From an uncultured Clostridia bacterium (GTDB lineage Bacteria; Bacillota_A; Clostridia; Oscillospirales; Oscillospiraceae), in NCBI GenBank assembly GCA_946410505.1, contig CAMKAP010000034.1, forward strand, positions 1 to 13,148: 13,148 nt of DNA, read 5' to 3'. Position numbers and translations under genes: made by a program. Under the pieces are notes generated by a model. That model ran no database searches. It saw only the letters and a program-made list of their open reading frames with translations, and was not told the origin of the DNA. This document shows, in pieces, positions 7,462 through 13,148 of the stretch (its first letter is position 1; every line of letters begins with the position of its first letter).

Positions 7462-8826
7462 ATGGGAAAAGAAACAAAAGCTGCTCTTGGTGAACCGATT
7501 TACGACGCAAGAACGCTCGGCACGCCGAAAATGCTGATCCTGGGCCTGCAGCACCTGTTCGCCATGTTCGGCGCCACCGTGCTGGTCCCGATCCTGACCG
7601 GCCTGAGCGTGTCGGCGACCCTGCTGTTCGCGGGCCTCGCCACCCTGTTCATGCACCTTGTGACCGGCAAGAAGGTCCCCGTCTTCCTCGGCTCCTCCTT
7701 CGCCTTCCTCGGCGGCTACTTTGCCGTCGTCGCCTCCGGCGCCGAGCTCGGGCTCAGCCAGCGTGAGGCACTGCCCTACGCCTGCATCGGCGTCGCCTGC
7801 GCAGGCCTCCTGTACCTGTTGCTCGCGCTGATCTGCAAAGCCTTCGGCTCGAAGAACGTCATGCGCTTCTTCCCGCCGGTGGTCACCGGCCCGATCATCA
7901 TTGCCATCGGCCTGATCCTCGCGCCCTCCGCCATCAACAACTGCGCCACCAACTGGGGCATCGCGCTGATCGCCATCGTCGTTGTGATCGTCTGCAACAT
8001 CTGGGGCAAGGGCATGATCAAGATCGTCCCGATCCTGATGGGCGTGCTCGCCTCCTATCTGGTTGCCGCTCTGACCGGCAACGTCGATTTCACCGTGGTG
8101 AAGGAAGCCGCCTGGATCGGCTTCCCCTTCCAGATGCAGGACACCGTCTTCGGTCTCTTTGCCTCCGGCAAGGTCAACGGCGGTCTGGTCATTTCCTCGA
8201 TCATCATGATCGTCCCCATCGCCTTTGCGACGATGATGGAGCATGTGGGTGACATTTCCGCCATCAGCGGCGCCATCGAAAAGAACCTGATCGAGGACCC
8301 GGGCCTTGACCGCACCCTGATCGGCGACGGTATCGGCACCACGATCGCCGCGCTCTTCGGCGCTCCGGCCAACACCACCTACGGCGAGAACACCGGCGTT
8401 CTCGTGCTGACGAAGGTCTATGATCCCCTGGTCGTGCGGCTCGCGGCTGTCTATGCGATCGTCCTCTCCTTCTGCCCGAAGTTTGCGGCCCTCATTTCCG
8501 CGATGCCCGCGGCCACCATCGGCGGCGTGTCCATCATCCTCTACGGCATGATCTCCGCGGTCGGCGTGCGCAACATGGTCGAGAACCACACCGACTTCCA
8601 GAAGTCCAGAAACGTCATCGTCGCGGCCGTCATCCTTGGCCTCGCGCTGGGCATCAACTTCTCTGACAGCGGTGCCATCTCCTTCGCGGTCGGCAGCCTG
8701 AACATCTCCCTCTCCGGTCTGGCAGTGGCGTCCATCGTCGGCATCCTCCTCAACGCCATCCTCCCCGGAAAGCGCGACGAGTATATGCCGAACCAGGAAA
8801 ACTCCGGCTCTCTCGGCAAGTTCTGA
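7462..8826 (+). CDS. uraA: Uracil permease (NCS2/UraA family)
   Basis: This 454-residue integral membrane protein has the length and hydrophobic pattern of NCS2 nucleobase:proton symporters with 14 membrane segments. The start LGLQHLFAMFGATVLVPILTGL (residues 28-49) is diagnostic. Conserved functional positions include Glu260 in MMEHVGDI and Glu309 in TTYGENTGV, corresponding to the substrate-binding glutamates of E. coli UraA. It imports uracil, which PyrR or Upp converts to UMP. It lies 40 nt after pyrR with no separate promoter or second attenuator visible, so it is under the same attenuator. The gene is also called pyrP in Bacillus. The ribosome binding site is a moderate AGAGAGG. Specificity for uracil rather than xanthine or uric acid is supported by the pyrR context. 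Confidence 0.93.
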   Translation: MGKETKAALGEPIYDARTLGTPKMLILGLQHLFAMFGATVLVPILTGLSVSATLLFAGLATLFMHLVTGKKVPVFLGSSFAFLGGYFAVVASGAELGLSQREALPYACIGVACAGLLYLLLALICKAFGSKNVMRFFPPVVTGPIIIAIGLILAPSAINNCATNWGIALIAIVVVIVCNIWGKGMIKIVPILMGVLASYLVAALTGNVDFTVVKEAAWIGFPFQMQDTVFGLFASGKVNGGLVISSIIMIVPIAFATMMEHVGDISAISGAIEKNLIEDPGLDRTLIGDGIGTTIAALFGAPANTTYGENTGVLVLTKVYDPLVVRLAAVYAIVLSFCPKFAALISAMPAATIGGVSIILYGMISAVGVRNMVENHTDFQKSRNVIVAAVILGLALGINFSDSGAISFAVGSLNISLSGLAVASIVGILLNAILPGKRDEYMPNQENSGSLGKF

Positions 8827-8844
8827 TCCTGGGCATCGTCCAAC

Positions 8845-8880
8845 AAAAAAGCGGAAACCTTGAAAAAGGTTTCCGCTTTT
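8845..8880. terminator. Bidirectional terminator with GAAA loop
   Basis: GCGGAAACCTT (8851-8861) and AAGGTTTCCGC (8866-8876) form a perfect 11-bp stem closed by a GAAA tetraloop. Six A precede and four T follow the stem, so it can end the pyrR-permease transcript on the plus strand and the GntR-ABC operon on the minus strand, whose last stop codon is at 8897-8899. Confidence 0.9.
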
Positions 8881-8896
8881 GCGTTCTGTTCGATAA

Positions 8897-9727
8897 TCAG
8901 GCCAGGTTCAGCCCTTTCTTGAGTCCCAGTACGGTGGCGACGTACAGCACCGCGGACTGGACGAGCTCGACTGCCAGCATCTCGCCGATGATTGCCTTCC
9001 CGAAGCGGAGCGCTTCCTGAACGTTCTCCGGCGTGACGTCGGAGTTCTCGAAGGCGATGACGCGGGCGGAGCCGTAGCCGGTGGTGGCCATGCTCAGCAC
9101 GATGCTGATCCCGACGAAGAAGACGATGGACAGCAGGATCTTATCCTTGGAGAACATGTGGCCCAGGCTCATGGCCGCGTAGAAGTGCAGGCAGGTGTAG
9201 AGGCCGCTCACGATCACGCAGAGCAGGGTCTCCAGTCCGATCGTCCACAGATCGCCCATGCTCACGCCGGCCTGCTCCATGGCCGCCCGGATCTCTGCCC
9301 AGCTCGGGAAGCCCTCGAAGAGCTGTGCGAGATTGGTGCCGGTCTGGAACATCACAGTCAGCAGGATCACCAGCCAGATCACCACGAAGGTGGCCGCAAA
9401 CCAGACGATCGACACGATCATCTTGCTCCACACGAGCTCATGCACGCTGACGGGCAGGGTGTGCATCAGGTAGCCCTCGTCCTTGAGGAGGTTGGTGTAG
9501 AAACGCTTGATCATCATCACGAGCGTCATGATCGCGGCGGCGATGATACCGACGACGAAGGCCGCGACGATCAGCCCGCAGAAAACCGTGAGCAGGAAAT
9601 GTACGCTGTGATCCATCACGCGGATCGAGAAGTTGGCCAGGACGGCCAGCAGCACGACGGCGCCGTAGACGGGGAGCATCGTGCGCCCGGTGGCACGGAA
9701 CTCGTGCTTTAAGAGTTTCCCTAGCAT
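8897..9727 (-). CDS. ABC-2 type transporter permease
   Basis: This 276-residue membrane protein has about six hydrophobic segments (near 17-36, 44-73, 103-126, 162-187, 197-214 and 246-268). The segment RFYTNLLKDEGYLMHTLPVS (75-94) is typical of permeases encoded next to YtrA-like regulators. It is the last gene of the regulator-ATPase-permease operon and its start overlaps the end of the ATPase gene by 7 nt, implying coupled translation. It should form the membrane half of an exporter, but the substrate is not known. Systems of this layout are often linked to cell-envelope stress; that role is inference. Confidence 0.85.
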   Translation of the reverse strand: MLGKLLKHEFRATGRTMLPVYGAVVLLAVLANFSIRVMDHSVHFLLTVFCGLIVAAFVVGIIAAAIMTLVMMIKRFYTNLLKDEGYLMHTLPVSVHELVWSKMIVSIVWFAATFVVIWLVILLTVMFQTGTNLAQLFEGFPSWAEIRAAMEQAGVSMGDLWTIGLETLLCVIVSGLYTCLHFYAAMSLGHMFSKDKILLSIVFFVGISIVLSMATTGYGSARVIAFENSDVTPENVQEALRFGKAIIGEMLAVELVQSAVLYVATVLGLKKGLNLA

Positions 9728-10416
9728 TTGAATACCTCCCTGAAATACGCATCCACGCTCTTGCCCTTTTCCTCGCGGATTTCGTCCACCGAGGACTGGA
9801 GCACCACATGGCCGTTCTGAATAAAGATCACGTCGTCCAGCACCGGCTCCACGTCGGCGATCAGGTGGGTGGAGATCACCACGGCGGCGCTGGGGTTGTA
9901 ATTGCGGATGATGGTGTCCAGGATGTAGTCCCGGGTAGCGGGGTCCACACCGCCGATGGGCTCATCCAGCAGGTAGAGCTTGGCCTGCCGGCTCATCACC
10001 AGGATGAGCTGCACCTTCTCGCGGGTGCCCTTGGACATCTGCTTGATACGCATGGATTCGTCGATGCCGAGGCGCGCAAGCATCTCTTCGGCCCGGCTGC
10101 GGTCAAAGTCCGCGTAGAAGTCCTCAAAGAAATCCATAAGCTGCCTTGCGCTCATCCACTCGGGCAGATACTCCTTATCCGACAGGTAGGAAACCACAGC
10201 CTTGGTCTCCCTGCCGGGGGCCTTGCCGTCGACCAGGATCTCTCCGGACGAGGGCGTAAGCAGGCCGTTGGCCAGCTTGATGAGCGTGGTTTTGCCGCTG
10301 CCGTTTGGACCCAGAAGCCCGATCACGCGGCCCGGCTCGATGCGAAGATTGACGTCTTCCAGCGCTTGGATCCTGCCGAAGCGCTTGGAGAGGTCTCTGC
10401 ATTCCAGAATTGCCAT
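9721..10416 (-). CDS. ABC transporter ATP-binding protein (YtrB-like)
   Basis: This 231-residue ATPase has Walker A GPNGSGKT (36-43), Walker B LYLLDEP (147-153) with D-loop GGVDP, and the H-loop histidine at 184. The signature is the degenerate MSKGTREKVQ (127-136) in place of LSGGQ, a variant common in the YtrB-type export ATPases. It powers the permease encoded downstream. The ATG directly follows the TAA of the regulator gene with no gap, and its ribosome binding site AAGGAGG lies inside the end of that gene. Translational coupling is therefore likely. Confidence 0.93.
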   Translation of the reverse strand: MAILECRDLSKRFGRIQALEDVNLRIEPGRVIGLLGPNGSGKTTLIKLANGLLTPSSGEILVDGKAPGRETKAVVSYLSDKEYLPEWMSARQLMDFFEDFYADFDRSRAEEMLARLGIDESMRIKQMSKGTREKVQLILVMSRQAKLYLLDEPIGGVDPATRDYILDTIIRNYNPSAAVVISTHLIADVEPVLDDVIFIQNGHVVLQSSVDEIREEKGKSVDAYFREVFKC

Positions 10417-10773
10417 TTATTCATCCTCCTTGAGCAGGCCAATGATCCCTTCCCGGTCATAGCCCAGTTCTTTCATTGCCTGTAAAAAACTCTCGATCTG
10501 GCCCTTCGCCAACGTCTTTTTGATCTCCTCAATCACCTTGACGTCCTCCGTGACAAAGCGTCCCGCCGTCCGCTGGGAGAAAACCAGTCCGAGCCGCTCC
10601 AGCTCCTGCAGCGCCCGCTGCATCGTGTTCGGGTTGACGCCGGCCTCCGTCGCCAGATCCCGCACGGATGCGAGCCTTGCGCCGGGCGGCAGCGCGCCGG
10701 AGACGATGCCCAGCTTGATCTTATCCACCAGCTGGGAGTAGATGGGAAGATCGTTGCGGAATACCCATTCCAA
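10417..10773 (-). CDS. YtrA-family GntR transcriptional regulator
   Basis: This 118-residue protein is a short GntR-type regulator: an N-terminal winged helix-turn-helix (NDLPIYSQLV at 7-16, ASVRDLATEAGVNPNTMQRA at 35-54) and a small helical tail of about 45 residues, as in the YtrA subfamily. It most likely represses its own operon. The start codon is TTG at 10771-10773: GGAGGTG lies 7 nt upstream, the family usually begins with a Trp close to the start as here (MEWVFRND), and no in-frame ATG fits. It heads the regulator-ATPase-permease operon. Confidence 0.92.
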   Translation of the reverse strand: MEWVFRNDLPIYSQLVDKIKLGIVSGALPPGARLASVRDLATEAGVNPNTMQRALQELERLGLVFSQRTAGRFVTEDVKVIEEIKKTLAKGQIESFLQAMKELGYDREGIIGLLKEDE

Positions 10774-10790
10774 TTCGCAGCACCTCCGTT

Positions 10791-10826
10791 TGTGTTAATG
10801 TACTAAGCGATTAATACAATAACACA
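10791..10826. promoter_or_regulatory. 36-bp palindromic operator of the GntR/ABC operon
   Basis: The left half TGTGTTAATGTACTAAGC (10791-10808) agrees with the reverse complement of the right half at 15 of 18 positions. The core, TGTA-Y-TAA-N4-TTA-R-TACA, resembles the dyads bound by YtrA-type GntR proteins. It covers the -10 box of the promoter and the start of transcription, consistent with autorepression. Binding is inferred from position and symmetry. Confidence 0.75.
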
Positions 10827-10843
10827 CTTTTCGGATTTGTCAA
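10816..10843 (-). promoter_or_regulatory. Promoter of the GntR/ABC operon
   Basis: On the minus strand a perfect TTGACA (complement of 10838-10843) lies 16 nt from TATTGT (complement of 10816-10821), which is preceded by TGT, an extended -10 element. Transcription would start near 10809 inside the palindrome, leaving a leader of about 36 nt. Confidence 0.75.
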
Positions 10844-10853
10844 TAGGGTTTTG

Positions 10854-10894
10854 CAAAAAAAATGAAAAAAGTTGCCGCCCTCCGGAAGGGCGGC
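10854..10894 (-). terminator. Intrinsic terminator of the murI-DUF1934-ArgS-like unit
   Basis: GCCGCCCT (10874-10881) and AGGGCGGC (10887-10894) form a GC-rich 8-bp stem with a 5-nt loop. On the minus strand it is followed by AAC and two T-runs (complements of 10865-10870 and 10855-10862). It therefore ends transcription arriving through the palindromic element from the ArgS-like gene, just before the GntR promoter. Confidence 0.85.
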
Positions 10895-10898
10895 GTGA

Positions 10899-11102
10899 AT
10901 AATGATCATCGGATGGCGAAATCAATCGAGGATTCGATTGATTTCGCTGCCAAACGACAAGTTTGGCAGCGAATGATTCTAAAAATCATTCGCCCGATGC
11001 TCATTGCAATGAGTATATGGCAAAACAGCAAGGCTGTTTTGCTGCGCAGCAAAGCTGCGCGGCGAAAAGCTTTTTTACTTTTCGCCATCATATAATCATT
11101 AT
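10899..11102. repeat. Nested multi-palindrome element (seven hairpins in a branched fold)
   Basis: Outer stem: ATAATGAT (10899-10906) with ATCATTAT (11095-11102). Left arm: CATCGG (10907-10912) with CCGATG (10994-10999), enclosing hairpins at 10916-10947 (14 bp), 10948-10968 (8 bp) and 10969-10993 (10 bp). Middle: palindrome 11000-11013. Right arm: TATATGG (11014-11020) with 11085-11092 (one bulged C), enclosing hairpins at 11021-11041 (9 bp), 11044-11060 (7 bp) and 11063-11084 (7 bp). About four fifths of the bases can pair, nearly all junctions have 0-3 unpaired bases, and there are no G-T pairs, so both strands fold equally well. An alternative long pairing exists between GATGGCGAAA (10912-10921) and TTTCGCCATC (11080-11089), making the ends look like inverted repeats. 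There is no transposase and no convincing coding region. I do not recognise it; it may be a non-autonomous mobile element or a structured RNA. Confidence 0.8.
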
Positions 11103-11794
11103 CATTGTATAGTGGCGTGCTCCAGGCTGCGGCAGAAGGCGGCAAGCAGCTTCAGGCGAAATCCCTTGTCAGGCGCGCTGCGGATCGGGCATACGGCGTA
11201 AAAGCGGGCGAAGGCGTCTGCAAGCGAAAACAGACCGCGCGCCGCGCCCGGAAGGATCATGCGCAGCAGAAGCGCGCGCTCCGCATCGCCCCAATTGCCG
11301 GCGCCGTCCGGGGCGCTCTCGTCTTCCAGCAGGGTCCGGCTGCGCGCGTAGGCCCAGCGCAGACGGTAGAGCGGACTGGCCGCATCCTGCCGCAGAGCCA
11401 GGGCGGGATCGAGGCCGGGAAAGCACGCGGGCGAGAAGTCCGGCGCGGGGCCGTCCTCCCGGTCGCAGAGGGCAGCCAGCGCGGTGTCGTACCAGCGCTC
11501 CGACAGCCGGAAGTTGAGAAAGCCCGGCCCTGCCGCGGTGAGGGCGGCAAAGGTCTCCGGCAGCTCCGCCTCCCGGGCGAGCGCTTCCGACAGCGCCGCC
11601 GGGGCAAGGCCCAGGGTGGCCGCAGAGCACAGCGCGTGATTTCCCGCCAGCTCGCCCCGGGTGAAATCTTCCGTCCAGGTGAACGCGCCGTGAAGCGCGC
11701 ACCCCGGCGCCGTGCGCGCCATCGCTTCGGCGAGGCAGGCGTCGGCCGCCGCCTCCGTGCGGCGGCGGAGTTCAGCAGCCGGCAGGCTGTTCAT
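11102..11794 (-). CDS. ArgS-like protein without catalytic domain (NrtL-type), possibly C-terminally shortened
   Basis: This 230-residue protein matches the two ends of arginyl-tRNA synthetase joined together. Residues about 40-108 resemble the ArgS N-terminal domain (DFTRGELAGNHALCSAATLG, then AGPGFLNFRLS at 88-98). Residues about 138-227 resemble the DALR anticodon-binding domain (SPLYRLRWAYARSRTLL, FYAVCPI, FRLKLLAAFCRSLEHA). The Rossmann catalytic core with HIGH- and KMSKS-type motifs is absent, so it cannot charge tRNA. It fits what is annotated elsewhere as ArgS-related anticodon-binding protein NrtL, whose role I do not know. The protein ends ATIQ just where ArgS proteins usually continue for about ten more residues, and the stop codon touches the palindromic element. 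The ATG overlaps the DUF1934 gene by 23 nt. The context murI-DUF1934 is where argS often lies in Bacillota. Confidence 0.75.
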   Translation of the reverse strand: MNSLPAAELRRRTEAAADACLAEAMARTAPGCALHGAFTWTEDFTRGELAGNHALCSAATLGLAPAALSEALAREAELPETFAALTAAGPGFLNFRLSERWYDTALAALCDREDGPAPDFSPACFPGLDPALALRQDAASPLYRLRWAYARSRTLLEDESAPDGAGNWGDAERALLLRMILPGAARGLFSLADAFARFYAVCPIRSAPDKGFRLKLLAAFCRSLEHATIQ

Positions 11795-12221
11795 GGTCCT
11801 TTTTCTCAGTCACGGTGATCTGGAAGCGGTTTCGGCTGGCCACCGTGTGCTCCATGTCCACCACGTATTCGATTTCCACATTGCCGCCGTTTTCGCCTAT
11901 CTGGCGGGAGATGCGGCGGGTGTCGATGCCCATGGTGGCAGAGCCGAAGGGCGTGGCGTACTGAAAAGCGTCCCGCAGCCCCTCCCGGAAGATCATCCGG
12001 CTGGTGACCATGCCGTCCCGGTCCACCACGACCTGGTCGGGCATGACGATCACGCTGGTGCGGGTACCCTCCAGCCCGGTCACATCCGACTCCATATAGG
12101 TCAGGCAGCCGTTTTCGCCGTCGAAATAGTAGTGACCGTCAGTGGAGAACTCCAGCGAGTCCTCATCCTCCTGGTCATAGCTGTGAATGCTGTTGATGGA
12201 GATCCAAACGTCTTTTAACAT
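11772..12221 (-). CDS. DUF1934 (YwiB-like) beta-barrel protein
   Basis: This 149-residue protein resembles the DUF1934/YwiB family, small calycin-like beta-barrel proteins of unknown function. Recognisable stretches are DVWISINSIHSY near the start, YYFDGENGCLTYMESDVTGLEGTRTSV in alternating strand pattern (about 31-57), and the final strands NVEIEYVVDME and RFQITVTEK. There is no signal peptide. In Bacillus subtilis ywiB is a neighbour of argS, and here the next gene is ArgS-like, so the pairing is conserved in form. The start ATG at 12219-12221 lies 13 nt after the murI stop, with GAGGA overlapping that stop; the end overlaps the next gene. Confidence 0.8.
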   Translation of the reverse strand: MLKDVWISINSIHSYDQEDEDSLEFSTDGHYYFDGENGCLTYMESDVTGLEGTRTSVIVMPDQVVVDRDGMVTSRMIFREGLRDAFQYATPFGSATMGIDTRRISRQIGENGGNVEIEYVVDMEHTVASRNRFQITVTEKKDHEQPAGC

Positions 12222-12234
12222 GGTGTATCCGTCC

Positions 12235-13029
12235 TCAATAAGCCATTACCGGCACACGCTCCGCGCGCTGCGCGAGCGGGCGGCCCAGCAGGGTGGAAGC
12301 GGCGCTGCCGAAGGCGTCGGGATCGCCGCTCACGAGGAAGCGCTCCTCTCCGCTGCCGCCGGTCATGCCGTTTACGATCAGATACTGGGCGACCTGGGCC
12401 GCGCCGCAGTAGGCGGCGCTCACCAGCGCCGTGCGCTGTCCCAGATAATCGGAGAGCGCGCCCTCGATGATCCCGTAGTGGGTGCAGCCCAGCAGCACCG
12501 CGTCCGCCTCGCGCAGCGGCGCGCAGTAGCGCGCCACGGCGTCCCGGATCGCCGCGTCCTCAGAGCCGTGCCCGCTCTCAATGAGCGGGACGAAGTCCGG
12601 GCAGGGGACCGGCAGGATCTCGCGCCCCGGGCAGCTTTCCCGCAGGGCCTTCTCAAAGGCGCCGCTGCGGATGCTGGCCGCGGTGGCGATCACGCCCAGG
12701 GGGCCGTTGCCCGGCACCTTGCGCATCCCGGCCACACCCGCCTTCAGCACACCGAAGCTGGGGATGGGATAGCGCTCCAGAATATCCGCCGCGTTGGAGG
12801 AGAGGGTGCCGCAGGCGACGATGATGGCCTTCACGTCGTAAGAAGCGATCAGGTCCAGATCCTGCACCGCCATGCGCCTTAGCTGCTCCCGGCTCTTTTC
12901 CCCGTAGGGCAGGCGCCCGGTGTCGCCGAAATATAGGATGTTTTCCTCCGGCAGCAGCTCCTGCAGCGCCTTGAGCGCCGTGAGCCCGCCCAGCCCGGAG
13001 TCAAAAATACCGACTGCTCGATTATCCAT
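12235..13029 (-). CDS. murI: Glutamate racemase
   Basis: This 264-residue protein converts L-glutamate to D-glutamate for peptidoglycan. The start VGIFDSGLGGLTAL (residues 6-19), GDTGRLPYGEKS (35-46), and LLGCTHYGIIEGAL (179-192) with Cys182 and His184 are clear family motifs. The first catalytic cysteine is Cys73 in VACGTLSS; most glutamate racemases have CNT here, so the substrate-binding Asn is replaced by Gly. Both catalytic cysteines are present, so activity is expected. Length is normal for the family. The ATG at 13027-13029 follows AAGGAG by 5 nt. It is the first gene of a unit with DUF1934 and the ArgS-like gene. Confidence 0.93.
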   Translation of the reverse strand: MDNRAVGIFDSGLGGLTALKALQELLPEENILYFGDTGRLPYGEKSREQLRRMAVQDLDLIASYDVKAIIVACGTLSSNAADILERYPIPSFGVLKAGVAGMRKVPGNGPLGVIATAASIRSGAFEKALRESCPGREILPVPCPDFVPLIESGHGSEDAAIRDAVARYCAPLREADAVLLGCTHYGIIEGALSDYLGQRTALVSAAYCGAAQVAQYLIVNGMTGGSGEERFLVSGDPDAFGSAASTLLGRPLAQRAERVPVMAY

Positions 13030-13058
13030 AGTAACTCCTTCTGATACTGAGACACTTT

Positions 13059-13110
13059 ACTATACAACAATCGTCATGGCAATACAAGCAAAATTTTGTA
13101 GGTTTGTCAA
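13059..13110 (-). promoter_or_regulatory. Two overlapping candidate promoters of murI
   Basis: On the minus strand a perfect TTGACA (complement of 13105-13110) is 17 nt from TTGTAT (complement of 13082-13087), which is preceded by TGC as an extended -10. The same TTGTAT can serve as a -35 box for TATAGT (complement of 13059-13064), again with 17 nt between. Which one is used cannot be decided from sequence. The last 38 bases of the window (13111-13148) hold no feature that I can see. Confidence 0.6.
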
Positions 13111-13148
13111 TGATGTGTTACAACGTTCGGAAAAGAAGAAAGAGCCTG

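Noticed and set aside
7456..8589. 377-codon minus-strand open frame opposite the uracil permease
   Set aside because: Composition is extreme (Asp, Gly, His, Glu, Gln), as expected for the antisense of a membrane protein gene; there is no domain.
10899..11102. CRISPR array or integron attC site
   Set aside because: The hairpins differ in sequence and are not a regular repeat-spacer series, and there is no integrase, recombination core or cas gene.
10862..11145. Small proteins on either strand across the palindrome element
   Set aside because: No ribosome binding site and the open frames are explained by in-register palindromes. I kept the pattern as a finding but not as genes.

Overview
The window looks like chromosomal DNA from a GC-rich anaerobic Bacillota, most likely a Clostridia/Oscillospiraceae-type gut bacterium. 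The reasons are a fermentative bifunctional AdhE, a PyrR-attenuated pyrimidine operon, a YtrA-type GntR/ABC operon, strong AAGGAGG ribosome binding sites, and a Tat-exported FMN/FAD reductase of a kind common in gut anaerobes. The taxonomic call is inference; no rRNA or phylogenetic marker was compared. The genes are ordinary chromosomal ones, and I see no phage, transposase or CRISPR array.

Layout. (1) 1-830, minus strand: rpsO (S15) with a clear sigma-A promoter and its own terminator, then the start of pnp (PNPase), which runs off the left edge and has a strong hairpin in its leader. (2) 840-3044, plus strand: a single-gene unit for a secreted flavoprotein reductase. Its promoter carries a 12-bp tandem repeat that looks like an operator, and it ends at a bidirectional terminator. 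(3) 3061-6558, minus strand: adhE followed by a small APH-fold kinase whose start codon overlaps the adhE stop (ATGA). The adhE promoter is overlapped by a Rex-like dyad. (4) 6687-8880, plus strand: promoter, PyrR-type attenuator, pyrR and a uracil permease, ending in a second bidirectional terminator. (5) 8897-10843, minus strand: a YtrA-like GntR regulator, an ABC ATPase and an ABC-2 permease in one tightly packed operon, with a 36-bp palindrome over the promoter. (6) 10853-11104: a terminator and a striking 204-bp element made almost entirely of nested palindromes. (7) 11102-13110, minus strand: murI, a DUF1934 (YwiB-like) gene and an ArgS-like protein that has the N-terminal and anticodon-binding parts but no catalytic domain.

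How the parts fit. Most units have readable control: PyrR-dependent attenuation of pyrimidine salvage, probable redox (Rex) control of AdhE, and probable autoregulation of the GntR/ABC operon. The most unusual object is the element at 10899-11102. All its stems are perfect Watson-Crick except one bulged base. It can be drawn as a closed outer stem, a left arm carrying three hairpins, a single middle hairpin and a right arm carrying three hairpins, with almost no unpaired linker. It lies directly at the stop codon of the ArgS-like gene and just before a minus-strand terminator, so it would be the 3' end of the murI-DUF1934-ArgS-like transcript if read through. I do not recognise it as a known RNA or mobile element.
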